Shown: piece by piece, positions 55,061-63,287 of the stretch
How positions within the stretch are numbered: position 1 is the stretch's first letter
Layout of the letters: each line of letters starts with the position of its first letter
NCBI RefSeq assembly: GCF_020329505.1
Contig: NZ_JAGKJJ010000034.1
Location: forward strand, 17,620 to 81,619
Length of the DNA stretch: 64,000 bases
Source: Bradyrhizobium semiaridum
Lineage (GTDB): Bacteria > Pseudomonadota > Alphaproteobacteria > Rhizobiales > Xanthobacteraceae
Direction: 5' to 3'
Notes under the pieces: model-generated
What the model was told of the DNA's origin: nothing
Seen by the model: only the letters and a program-made list of their open reading frames with translations
Databases searched by the model: none
Translations under genes and position numbers: made by a program

Positions 55061-55754
55061 CCAGTCCTTCCTCGATATCAGGCATCTCGATGCCGGCTAC
55101 GGCCGCAGCCAGGTGCTGTTCGACGTCAACATCGGCATTCCCTGGCGCGGCGGCGTCGCGGTGCTCGGCCGCAACGGCGCCGGCAAGACCACGCTGATGA
55201 AGACCATCGTCGGCGAGCTTACCAGCACGCAGGGCGAATTGTTCTTCGACGGCCGCGACATCACCCGCAGCCGCACCGAGCAGCGCGTCCGCTCCGGCAT
55301 CGGCTATGTGCCACAGGAGCATTCGGTGTTCGCCCGCCTCTCGGTACGCGACAACCTCGCGGTCGGCTCGCTGACCAATTCGGATTCGTCCGCGGTCGAT
55401 CGCGTGCTGGCGATCTTTCCCAAGCTCGGCCAGCGGCTCGACCAGCCGGCCGGCACGCTGTCCGGCGGCGAGCGCAAGATGCTGGCGATCGGCCGTGCCA
55501 TGCTCGGCAGCCCGAAACTGCTTTTGCTCGACGAGCCGACCGAGGGCGTCTGGATCGGCGTCATTGAGGAGATCACTGAACGGCTGATCGAGCTGGCAAA
55601 ACAGATCGCCGTCGTCATCGTCGAGCAGCACCTAGACCTTGCGCTCCGCGTCGCCGACTACGCCTATGTGCTCGACCGCGGCCGCGTCGCGCTGCAAGGC
55701 GACTCAGGCAAGGTGCGCAGCGACCCGGAACTGCTGAGGTATCTCGCGCCATAG
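55053..55754 (+). CDS. ABC transporter ATPase, LivF/UrtE type
   Basis: 233 residues from a GTG at 55053 that overlaps the LivG end by eight bases. Walker A GRNGAGKTTLM, signature LSGGERKML, Walker B LLLLDEPTEGVW. GIGYVPQEHSVFARLSVRDN is the LivF Q-loop region. Last gene of the amidase-LivHKMGF operon. Confidence 0.94.
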   Translation: MPDQSFLDIRHLDAGYGRSQVLFDVNIGIPWRGGVAVLGRNGAGKTTLMKTIVGELTSTQGELFFDGRDITRSRTEQRVRSGIGYVPQEHSVFARLSVRDNLAVGSLTNSDSSAVDRVLAIFPKLGQRLDQPAGTLSGGERKMLAIGRAMLGSPKLLLLDEPTEGVWIGVIEEITERLIELAKQIAVVIVEQHLDLALRVADYAYVLDRGRVALQGDSGKVRSDPELLRYLAP

Positions 55755-55773
55755 GGCGGTGGTGGCGTGAGGA

Positions 55774-56208
55774 CTATGAACGTACCAATCGCATCTTGCG
55801 GCGTGCGTACCACGCACCGACTGAACAAATCGCCCACGCGAGCGATGCGGCGATGAAGGCGGTGGCGACGCTGTCGCCCACCACCAGCAAGAAGACGATC
55901 GCAAAGGCCAGCATCCCGAATGCGCCGAGGGCCGCGCCCGCAGCGTCGAGCGCGGCCGCTTGCTGCCCGCGCCAGACGCCGTCGAGACCTGCGTCCCGCT
56001 TGCGGCGGATTTCATGCTTCTCGATCAGCGTCGCGCTGGCGCAGAAGATGGCAGGCAGCGCGAGAAAGATGCCTCCGATCATGGGACCCCAATAAGCGCT
56101 GATCAGGCCCGTGAAGACGGTTGCCGCCCCGCCCAGCGCGAAGCGGATCAGATATTCGTACCAGCGGCCCTGCCTGAGCGAGGAGGCCGAGAAGCTGATC
56201 GGCGTCAT
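55774..56208 (-). CDS. DUF3147-like small membrane protein 1
   Basis: 144 residues with four hydrophobic segments. EYLIRFALGGAATVFTGLIS and YWGPMIGGIFLALPAIFCAS match the DUF3147 type. The middle is charged (EKHEIRRKRD). It is paralogous to the gene just upstream, whose stop it overlaps by four bases. Function unknown. Confidence 0.75.
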   Translation of the reverse strand: MTPISFSASSLRQGRWYEYLIRFALGGAATVFTGLISAYWGPMIGGIFLALPAIFCASATLIEKHEIRRKRDAGLDGVWRGQQAAALDAAGAALGAFGMLAFAIVFLLVVGDSVATAFIAASLAWAICSVGAWYARRKMRLVRS

Positions 56209-56552
56209 GCCTGTGCTCCGGCGACGGTCAGCAGGCCGAAGGCGACCACCAGCCAGACGACGAGCGACAGCAATGTTGCAGTGATTGCGCGCAGTCTTGC
56301 GCGAATGAGCAATTGGCAGACGACGAAACTGTAAACGGCAAGTGCGAGCGCTCCGGCGATCATCGCCTGGCTCTGCAAGCCGGCATAGTCGGCGCCATGC
56401 CTGTACACGGCGATGCCGAGTGTCGCGAGCGCAACGGATGGCGCTGCTCCGAGCAGGCCGGCGAAGCTCTTGGGACGCAGCACGTCGCCCAGCATCGCGA
56501 AGACGGAAACCACCGCCCCGCCGAGCAGGAAGCGGATGATGTATTCGCTCAT
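56205..56552 (-). CDS. DUF3147-like small membrane protein 2
   Basis: 115 residues from the ATG at 56552, four-base overlap with the PAP2 gene end. EYIIRFLLGGAVVSVFAMLG, LLGAAPSVALATLGIAVYRH and LARLRAITATLLSLVVWLVV-like segments give four membrane spans. Same family as the next gene; the two may work as a hetero-pair. Function unknown. Confidence 0.78.
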   Translation of the reverse strand: MSEYIIRFLLGGAVVSVFAMLGDVLRPKSFAGLLGAAPSVALATLGIAVYRHGADYAGLQSQAMIAGALALAVYSFVVCQLLIRARLRAITATLLSLVVWLVVAFGLLTVAGAQA

Positions 56553-57166
56553 CGCGTCTTGCTCCGCTGCGACATCCCGGCCGGATAGCCCGTCCACAAT
56601 CGCAGGAGCCGCTCGAGCGTCGCTCCCAGCGCGAATCCCGCGGCCACGTCGCTGGCCCAGTGCGCGAGAACCGCAATTCGCGTCAACGACAGGCCGACGG
56701 CGACCGCCTGGATCGCACGGCGGCTGCGGGTGGGCAATGCCGCTGCGGCCGAAGCCAGGGCGCCCATATGCAGCGCGTGCCCGGAGGGAAACGCATCATC
56801 ACGGTGGCCGGAGACCGGGATTCCGTGGACGTGGCCGATCACGGTCAGGCGATCGGGACGAAGCTGGTTGAACAACAATTTCAGGCCGTGCGGCAGCAGC
56901 GATGCCACGACCGTCACCAGCAGTGCATGATTGCCGGCGCGCTGCACCGTGGCGCTGCGCCCGCGCGAGGCGAGCCAGCCGGCGGCGGCGACAACGAGGA
57001 GAACCTTTTCATCTGCGCCCCATGTCAGCCCGCGCGCGATCTGTTCCGGAGCCGGCGCGGTATTACGGGCGATCGCATCCGCGATCGCGACGTCCGCCGG
57101 GGTTGGACGGACCGTGATCGGAAAGGTTGTCGCGCGTCGGCTTATTCGGACTCCGTCTCTGGTGTG
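56549..57166 (-). CDS. PAP2 family phosphatase
   Basis: 205 residues from the ATG at 57166 (a second ATG at 57190 would add eight). PAP2 motifs are K-x6-RP in KLLFNQLRPDR, PSGH in DAFPSGHALHMG, and the S/T-R-x5-H-x3-D motif in LTRIAVLAHWASD. About five membrane segments. It probably removes phosphate from a lipid phosphate such as undecaprenyl diphosphate or phosphatidic acid. First gene of a three-gene operon with two DUF3147 proteins. Confidence 0.85.
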   Translation of the reverse strand, partial: HTRDGVRISRRATTFPITVRPTPADVAIADAIARNTAPAPEQIARGLTWGADEKVLLVVAAAGWLASRGRSATVQRAGNHALLVTVVASLLPHGLKLLFNQLRPDRLTVIGHVHGIPVSGHRDDAFPSGHALHMGALASAAAALPTRSRRAIQAVAVGLSLTRIAVLAHWASDVAAGFALGATLERLLRLWTGYPAGMSQRSKTR

Positions 57167-57343
57167 CATCGCCTCTAACCAAGTGTACATTCAACGCGCC
57201 AGACGCGACATGGGTCCAAATGTCCGGCGAGGAACCAAATGCGATTCGATCGTCTTTAACCTCTGGTCGTTCCGCACTGCAGGATATTGCGTGCCGATCG
57301 CACGGCGCGCCGGGTGCGAGGCTGCTTGTCAGGGGAGATGACG

Positions 57344-58420
57344 ATGGCGGAGCCGGATGTTCGCAAGGGGATGCCGCCCGTCAAGCTGTCGCGCGATGAA
57401 TTCGAGCGGCGCTTCCGCAAACGATTTGCCGATCCGGTGTTTCGATCGATGCAGAAGGAGCTCGCGGTTATCATCGCCGGTGCCTGGGATGCCTACAGCC
57501 ATTCGCGCAAAGCGCCGGTGACGCGCAAGGCCGGGCCAGGCTTTGCAGATCCCGAGTATGATCTCGCGGTCGACTGGCTGTCTGCGCGCGATGCCATCGA
57601 TGAGGCGCAGCGCCGCCACGACGACCGTAACGCGCAGCCGCATATCCTGCTGATCAACGGCTCCTCGCGCAGCGAACATACTTGCCCGGGCGAGATGTCG
57701 AAAAGCTGGCGCATGGTCGAGATCGCCGAGGCGCGCTTTCGCGAGATGGGTCTTGCGGTCGACATCCTCGATCTGTCGCGGCTGACGTCCGAGTTCGGCA
57801 AGCACATCCATCCCTGCAAGTCATGCGTCTCCACGTCGATGGCGCTCTGCCACTGGCCGTGCAGCTGCTATCCGAACTATTCGCTCGGGCAAACCGACGA
57901 CTGGATGAACGAGATCTATCCGCTCTGGGTGCGTGCGCACGGCATCATGATCGTCTCGCCCGTCAACTGGTATCAAACACCGACCGGATTGAAGGCGATG
58001 ATCGACCGGCTGGTCTGCGCCGATGGCGGCAATCCCGATCCCACCTCGACGCATGGCAAGTCGGCCAAGGAGGCGAAGGAGCTCGAGCTCAAGGGCTGGC
58101 CGTATCGCCGGCATTTGAGCGGCCGGCATTTCGGCATCGTAGTGCATGGCGACAGCGTCGGCGCCGAGACCTGCCGCCGCTTTCTCGCAGACTGGCTGAC
58201 CGATATGGAGCTGATCTCCGCCGGCAGCATGGCGGAAACGGACGGCTACGTCGGCTACATGAAGCCTTACGCGACCTCGCACCGCGACCTCGACGAGGAC
58301 AAGGCCTTCCGGGATCGGGTGTCGAATGTCGCGGATGCGCTCGGTGCCGCCGTCAAGCTCGCGCGCGCGGGGCGTCTGGAGGACCCCGGAAAGGGCCTCA
58401 AGGATCCGCAGCCGAAGTAG
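57344..58420 (+). CDS. Flavodoxin-like NAD(P)H-dependent oxidoreductase with Cys cluster
   Basis: 358 residues from the ATG at 57344 (an in-frame ATG at 57338 sits directly after the AGGGGAG ribosome site, too close). The central flavodoxin-like fold begins HILLINGSSRSEHTCPG (about 100-116), continues with SPVNWYQTPTGLKAMIDRLV and ends near residue 345; an N-terminal helical extension of about 95 residues is extra. Five Cys lie together: Cys158, 161, 169, 173 and 175 (HPCKSCVSTSMALCHWPCSC), which suggests a metal or Fe-S site or a redox centre. FMN binding is inferred from fold. Substrate unknown. Confidence 0.8.
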   Translation: MAEPDVRKGMPPVKLSRDEFERRFRKRFADPVFRSMQKELAVIIAGAWDAYSHSRKAPVTRKAGPGFADPEYDLAVDWLSARDAIDEAQRRHDDRNAQPHILLINGSSRSEHTCPGEMSKSWRMVEIAEARFREMGLAVDILDLSRLTSEFGKHIHPCKSCVSTSMALCHWPCSCYPNYSLGQTDDWMNEIYPLWVRAHGIMIVSPVNWYQTPTGLKAMIDRLVCADGGNPDPTSTHGKSAKEAKELELKGWPYRRHLSGRHFGIVVHGDSVGAETCRRFLADWLTDMELISAGSMAETDGYVGYMKPYATSHRDLDEDKAFRDRVSNVADALGAAVKLARAGRLEDPGKGLKDPQPK

Positions 58421-58493
58421 CTCCCGGGTTCCCAAAGCACTTCACTGGGAACGAAGCCCGCTGGATACCGTTAGGCCGCGGGAGGAGTCACCA

Positions 58494-58721
58494 ATGCGTT
58501 ATCTTTCGATTGTCGCTCTCGCCGCTGCTGTGATGAGCGGTGGCACCGCGCTCGCGCAGCATTCCGGCACCCAGGCGGAACAATCCGCCTGTTCGCGCGA
58601 TGCACATCGCTTCTGTCGCAAGGAGCTCGGCAATGACGGCGCCGTGCAGAACTGCCTGCAGATGAACCGCGCCAGCCTGAGTTCGCGCTGCAAGAAGGTG
58701 TTCGAAAGCCACGGCATGTAG
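58494..58721 (+). CDS. Small secreted protein with one GLG1-type Cys-rich repeat
   Basis: 75 residues with a signal peptide (LSIVALAAAVMSGGTALA, cleavage after ALA) and a strong GGAGGAG ribosome site. The mature part, about 55 residues, contains Cys33, 41, 54 and 66 in the pattern CSRDAHRFC...NCLQMN...LSSRC, matching one GLG1/cysteine-rich repeat (C-x7-C-x12-C-x11-C). Two disulfides are likely in the periplasm. Role unknown. Confidence 0.8.
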   Translation: MRYLSIVALAAAVMSGGTALAQHSGTQAEQSACSRDAHRFCRKELGNDGAVQNCLQMNRASLSSRCKKVFESHGM

Positions 58722-58750
58722 CCGTTGCGGTGCGGAAGATACGGCTGTTC

Positions 58751-58785
58751 GTCATTCCGGGCTCACGAAGCGAGGCCGGAATCCT
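58751..58785. repeat. Half copy of GTCATTCCGG-family repeat
   Basis: GTCATTCCGGGCTCACGAAG then GGCCGGAATCC match the left half of the elements at 27908 and 32263; the right half is absent. Confidence 0.75.
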
Positions 58786-58959
58786 TATGTCGCGAGCGTG
58801 CTGTATCCCATCCGCAACGGTCGTCGCCCGGCTGACCGGGCGATCCAGTGCGGCGCGGCCCATCGATTCAATCACTACTGCCTCTGGAATACTGAATCAT
58901 CCGCCTGCGCGGGTGATGACGCCGAACTAGCTGGTCACCGTTGAATCAGAACTAACCCC

Positions 58960-59061
58960 GTCATTGCGAGGCAATCCGTCGTCCTGCATACGGGGGACGA
59001 CGGATTGCTTCGCAGCCTGTCATCGGGCGCGCGTTCGCGCGACCCGTTGGCTCGCAATGAC
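58960..59061. repeat. Intergenic inverted repeat (GTCATTGCGAG family)
   Basis: GTCATTGCGAG (58960-58970) and CTCGCAATGAC (59051-59061) are exact inverse ends. Inside, AATCCGTCGTCC and GGACGACGGATT pair perfectly around CTGCATACGGGG-like loop bases, and GGGCGCGCGTTCGCGCGACCC forms a second stem. A third family of compound palindromes. Confidence 0.85.
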
Positions 59062-59092
59062 GATGGAGGGAGACGCGACGGGACGCAGCGCC

Positions 59093-60577
59093 TTACTTCA
59101 TCGCCGAGAAGCGGGTGTCGAACGAATTCGACTGCACCACCGGCGCGGAGCCGGCGAGCTGGGTACCGGTGGTCGGGGCCGGCGCGGCCGCGGCGGTGTC
59201 GGTGACGGAGGGCTTCAGCGCCGGCTTGGCGGCCTGCTTGGGTTCAACCTTGGGCTCGACCTTGGGGGCGACGCGGACCACCGACTGCGGCTTGGTCTCG
59301 GCGACCTTCGACTTGGCCGGCGCCGCGGCGACGGCGGGCTTGGGCGCAGGCGCGGCGGCCGGGGTTGCGTCGGCGGCGGCGCTGCCGCCGAGGCCGACCT
59401 TGCGGGCGAAGCTGGAGAAGAAGCCCTCGGATTTCTCCGTGGACTTCTCGGCCGGCGCGGCGGTGGCGACGCGGGTCGAGGAGGTCGTCGCGACCGGCGT
59501 CTCCTCCGGGACCGCAACCAGATTCGGCTTCGGCGGATTGACCGTGCCGGGGATCGTGCCGGGCGCGCGGGCCAGCGCGAGTGACTGCAAATTCTGGCTC
59601 TCGCCGCCCTCGGAGAGGCCGGTGGCGCCTTCCGGAATCTTCGAGGCGAAGATCGCGTTCATGCCGCCGTCGATGCCGGTGTTCATCCGCGCCATCGGCG
59701 TGCCCTTCGCGATCAGCTTGGCGGTCTCGGCCGCGTCCTGCTGCTCCTTCTCGCGCACCGCGCTCGCGATCTCCTCGGGAACCACATAGGCCGGGCACTT
59801 GGCGGAAGCATCGAACACCGGATCGCGGGTCGCGCCCGGCGGCTTCACGGCGTCGAAGACGTACTTCTTCTCGCAGAAGTCGACCTTCGGCTCCTGCTTG
59901 GTCACCTCGAAATGATCATAGCCTTCCTTGATCATCTTCCAGAAAGGCATGTTCGGATTGTTGCGGTGCTTGGCCATGTTCACCGGCGTCATCCGGAACG
60001 GATAGGCCTGCAGCTGGAACGCCTTCTGGCCGCCGAAGAACGACTCGCGGCCGAGCGAATAGATCTCCGCGATCTGTTCGTCGGTCATCGCGTAGCAGCC
60101 GCGCGACGAGCAGTCGCCGTGCACCATCAGCTGTGAGCCGGTGCGGCCGAGCGATTTGTCGAAGGCGTTGGGATAGCCGGTGTTGAACGACAGGTAGTAA
60201 GCCGACTGCGGGTTCATCTGGCTCGGGTTGATCGAGTAGAATCCTTCGGGCGCCTGGCGGTCGCCTTCGCGGATCTTGGGGCCGAGATCGCCAGACCAGC
60301 GGCAGATCGGATAGGTCTTGAGCAGCGCGAACTGGCCGGAGCGGGTCTGCTTCCAGACCTCGAGCACGGCCTCCTGCTTGAACAGGCGGACCAGCATCGG
60401 CGACTGCAGGTCCATGTCCTTCTCGGCCATCGCGGCGACGAGCTTCGGCGGGACCGGCTGGTTGGCCTTGGCATTGTTGGCGAGCGAAATCTGGTCGCTG
60501 TCACAACCGGCGAGCAGGACGCTCGCGGCGAGGGCCGCGGAGGCGAGAAGCGCGCGTACGAGCGTGCGATGAATCAA
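59093..60577 (-). CDS. L,D-transpeptidase family lipoprotein (YafK-like YkuD domain)
   Basis: About 494 residues using a TTG start at 60577, which has GGAG seven bases upstream and starts a compact lipoprotein signal (lipobox LLAGC, lipidated Cys25). An ATG at 60643 would add 22 polar residues. The YkuD domain (about 55-240) holds VHGDCSSRGCYAMTD; Cys161 is catalytic. The long C-terminal half is Ala/Pro/Lys-rich with short KVEPK repeats, probably spanning the periplasm. Expected to act on peptidoglycan; whether it cross-links, trims or attaches proteins is not known. The start is uncertain. Confidence 0.82.
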   Translation of the reverse strand: MIHRTLVRALLASAALAASVLLAGCDSDQISLANNAKANQPVPPKLVAAMAEKDMDLQSPMLVRLFKQEAVLEVWKQTRSGQFALLKTYPICRWSGDLGPKIREGDRQAPEGFYSINPSQMNPQSAYYLSFNTGYPNAFDKSLGRTGSQLMVHGDCSSRGCYAMTDEQIAEIYSLGRESFFGGQKAFQLQAYPFRMTPVNMAKHRNNPNMPFWKMIKEGYDHFEVTKQEPKVDFCEKKYVFDAVKPPGATRDPVFDASAKCPAYVVPEEIASAVREKEQQDAAETAKLIAKGTPMARMNTGIDGGMNAIFASKIPEGATGLSEGGESQNLQSLALARAPGTIPGTVNPPKPNLVAVPEETPVATTSSTRVATAAPAEKSTEKSEGFFSSFARKVGLGGSAAADATPAAAPAPKPAVAAAPAKSKVAETKPQSVVRVAPKVEPKVEPKQAAKPALKPSVTDTAAAAPAPTTGTQLAGSAPVVQSNSFDTRFSAMK

Positions 60578-60806
60578 GTCCAAGCTCCACACCCACCGGG
60601 CGATGTTCGCGACCCCAACACGGCGAATATGCCCTGAAGCCAATGTGTAAAATATTAGCCTTCGACACCCCCGGCCCGCAACACGAACGGGGCCGGGCGG
60701 CCCTCACGGTAGCAGGCATGGTTCAAGGAATGTTAAAGACCCGTCTGTGGGCCCAATTGAGGCCAAAATGGCCGAATTCGGCGAAAAATCCGGCCGTTTT
60801 GCCGCG

Positions 60807-61769
60807 CTAGCCGAGCTTGCGGCCGATATCGAGGAATTTCTGCCGCCGCTGTTTGCGAATCGCGTCCGGATCAAGATTTCGTAGGTCGTTGAAGGCCTGG
60901 GCGATGGCGTCGCCCGTGGTCGCGATCATCGCCGCCGCGTCGCGGTGGGCGCCGCCGGCAGGCTCCTTGAGGATCTGGTCGATCACGCCGAAGCGCAGCA
61001 TGTCCTGGGCGGTGATCTTCATGCTATTGGCGGCTTCCTGCGCCTTGGTGCCGTCGCGCCACAGGATCGAGGACGCGGCTTCCGGCGAGATCACGCTGTA
61101 GATCGCATGCTCCAGCATCAGCACGCGGTTCGCGGTGGTGATGGCGATGGCGCCGCCGGACATGCCCTCGCCGGTGACGATCGCGACATTGGGCACGCCG
61201 AGCGACAGGCAGGCATCGGTCGAGCGCGCGATCGCCTCGGCCTGGCCGCGCTCCTCGGCGCCGATGCCGGGATAGGCGCCGGCGGAATCGACGATCGACA
61301 GCACCGGGATGCCGAAGCGGTCGGCCATCTCCATCAGCCGCACCGCCTTGCGGTAGCCCTCGGGGCGGGCCATGCCGAAATTGTGCTTGATGCGGCTCTC
61401 GGTGGTGGCGCCTTTCTCCTGGCCGATCACGCAGATGCTCTCGCCGCGGAAGCGGCCGAAGCCGCCAACCAGGGCCTCGTCGTCGGCGAACTTGCGGTCG
61501 CCGGCCATCGGCGTGAATTCGGTGATCAGGCCGCCGATGAAGTCGGTGAAATGCGGCCGCTGCGGATGCCGCGCCACCAGCGTCTTCTGCCACGGCGTCA
61601 GGTTGGCGTAGAGCTCGGCGAGCGCCTGCGCCGCCTTGTCCTCGATCCGCGCGACCTCGTCGCCGATGTCGCTGCCCGAGGCGGCAAGCGCCCGCAACTC
61701 GTCGATCTTGGATTCAAGCTCGGCGACGGGTTTTTCGAAGTCGAGATAGCTGCGCATCGGTTCGGGCAT
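60807..61769 (-). CDS. accA: Acetyl-CoA carboxylase carboxyltransferase, alpha subunit
   Basis: 320 residues from the ATG at 61769 (MPEPMRSYLDFEKPVAELES); the longer frame is not supported by the family. With AccD it transfers CO2 from biotin to acetyl-CoA for fatty acid synthesis. HPQRPHFTDFIGGLITEFTP, GRFRGESICVIGQEKG, MARPEGYRKAVRLMEMADRF, DSAGAYPGIGAEERGQAEAI and GEGMSGGAIAI are AccA hallmarks. Confidence 0.97.
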   Translation of the reverse strand: MPEPMRSYLDFEKPVAELESKIDELRALAASGSDIGDEVARIEDKAAQALAELYANLTPWQKTLVARHPQRPHFTDFIGGLITEFTPMAGDRKFADDEALVGGFGRFRGESICVIGQEKGATTESRIKHNFGMARPEGYRKAVRLMEMADRFGIPVLSIVDSAGAYPGIGAEERGQAEAIARSTDACLSLGVPNVAIVTGEGMSGGAIAITTANRVLMLEHAIYSVISPEAASSILWRDGTKAQEAANSMKITAQDMLRFGVIDQILKEPAGGAHRDAAAMIATTGDAIAQAFNDLRNLDPDAIRKQRRQKFLDIGRKLG

Positions 61770-61996
61770 CAACTGAATATAGGGAGGAACGGAGCGAGGG
61801 GCGAAGCGGTTTTGGCGTCGGATGGAGAAGTTTTGATACTTCAATTGGTTAACGTGCGTTCGGGCCGAACGCAGGCTTCGTCGCAAGCAGGTGACGCTCT
61901 TTCTGCGGAGATGGTGCGGAAGTCAAGGCGGATCGCATGCGGCCGGTCGCTGCGGCGGAGCCTGCTACTCCATCTACAAGGAACGCTTCCGAATAC

Positions 61997-62980
61997 CTAC
62001 GCCTTCTCCGCCAGCGGATGCAGGTCGCGCACCAGGCTCTTCAGCCGCTCCGCGACCACATGGGTGTAGATCTGGGTGGTCGAGATATCGGTGTGGCCGA
62101 GCAGGGTCTGCACGATGCGCAGGTCCGCGCCATTGTGCAGCAGGTGGCTGGCGAAGGCGTGGCGCAGCACGTGCGGCGAGACGAGGCGCGGTGCGAGGCC
62201 GGAGGCGCTGGCAAGCTCCTTGAGGTCGCGGGCGAAATGCTGCCGTGTCAGGTGGCCGCTCTCGCCGAACGAGGGAAACAGCCATTTCGACGGCGCGGCC
62301 TTCTTCTTCCCCGGCTGCATCATCTCCATCGCCGCAAGGTAGTCCGCCATTGCCCGGCGCGAGGCGTCGTTGAGCGGCACCAGCCGCTCCTTGTTGCCCT
62401 TGCCGCGCACCACGATCATCCGCGCATCGCGCCGCGCCGCGGAGAGCGGCAGCGACACCAGTTCGGAGACGCGCAGGCCGGTGGCGTAGAGCACCTCGAG
62501 CAGGCAGTAGAGTCGCAGCGCGCGCAGCCGCTGCGCCGGCGAGACGTCGGTCTGGGTCAATTGCTTCGCACGTGTCAGCATGCGATCGACGTCCTGGATC
62601 GACAGCACCTTGGGCAGGCCGCGGCCGCGCTTCGGGCCGGACAGGATCGCGGCGGGGTCGTCGCTGCGGATCCGCTCGTTGAGCAGGAAGCGGTAGAGAT
62701 GCCGCATCGCCGACAGCCGCCGCGCCACGGTGGTCGATTTGAAGCCTCTGACGTCGAGGTCGGCGAGGTAGCCGCGCAGCGCATCGGTGTCGGCGCCAGT
62801 GAAGTCGGCGCCGGAGCGAGCGAGGTAATCGGAGAAGTCGGTTAGGTCGCGCCGGTAGGCGTCGAGCGTGTTGGCGCCGGCGCCCTGTTCCGCGGCGAGC
62901 ATGTCGAGGAACAGCGCGGTCAGCCTGGCGTCGGAAGTCTTGGTCGGGGTCGTTGCGGGGGTCTTGGCGCGTGCGGGCAT
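61997..62980 (-). CDS. xerD: Site-specific tyrosine recombinase XerD
   Basis: 327 residues. An N-terminal SAM-like core-binding domain (about 18-105) precedes the catalytic domain. Catalytic residues are Arg170 (ATGLRVSEL), Lys194 (RGKGNKER), His270 and Arg273 (HVLRHAFASH), His296 (LLGHTDIS) and the nucleophile Tyr305 (TQIYTHV). It resolves chromosome dimers at dif with XerC and FtsK. The housekeeping position beside accA argues against a phage or island integrase. Confidence 0.95.
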   Translation of the reverse strand: MPARAKTPATTPTKTSDARLTALFLDMLAAEQGAGANTLDAYRRDLTDFSDYLARSGADFTGADTDALRGYLADLDVRGFKSTTVARRLSAMRHLYRFLLNERIRSDDPAAILSGPKRGRGLPKVLSIQDVDRMLTRAKQLTQTDVSPAQRLRALRLYCLLEVLYATGLRVSELVSLPLSAARRDARMIVVRGKGNKERLVPLNDASRRAMADYLAAMEMMQPGKKKAAPSKWLFPSFGESGHLTRQHFARDLKELASASGLAPRLVSPHVLRHAFASHLLHNGADLRIVQTLLGHTDISTTQIYTHVVAERLKSLVRDLHPLAEKA

Positions 62981-62996
62981 GCCAGCACCATAGCGC

Positions 62997-63143
62997 CTAT
63001 TTCTTGAGGAACTTTTCCGGCGGGATGGTCACCGTCATCTCCCGCGGCTTGGGCGTCACGTAATTCGCCAGTGCGAACACGATCCCGTAGCCGATGCCGA
63101 AAATCACGGCGACGACCGTCAGGAAGCGGAACAGGGTGGGCAT
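62997..63143 (-). CDS. 48-residue single-span membrane protein upstream of xerD
   Basis: The frame from the ATG at 63143 to the stop at 62997-62999 gives MPTLFRFLTVVAVIFGIGYG, IVFALANYVTPKPREMTVTI and PPEKFLKK. One hydrophobic segment (residues 4-26) is followed by a polar tail with PPEKFLKK. It ends 17 bases before the xerD ATG on the same strand, so co-transcription is likely. Small proteins of this type precede xerD in related genomes; function unknown. Confidence 0.75.
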   Translation of the reverse strand: MPTLFRFLTVVAVIFGIGYGIVFALANYVTPKPREMTVTIPPEKFLKK

Positions 63144-63287
63144 GGAGGCGGCTCGGGCGGCGAATTAACCAATGAAATCATCCAACATGTTCCCCGCGCC
63201 GTTGCAAGAGTCGCTGGTAACGGTATCGCCGGGGGTAGTATAGGTGGCTCGAATCCCGACAATTCGTCCGGTGACCTGAGCTTTTTG

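Larger units (their letters stand above)
58722..59092. other. Intergenic region with two repeat elements
   Basis: This 371-base gap between convergent genes holds a half copy of the GTCATTCCGG family (58751-58785) and a complete GTCATTGCGAG element (58960-59061). No gene is supported. Confidence 0.6.

Noticed and set aside
61997..62980. Integrase of a genomic island
   Set aside because: Length, motifs and housekeeping neighbours identify XerD; no tRNA attachment site or phage genes nearby.
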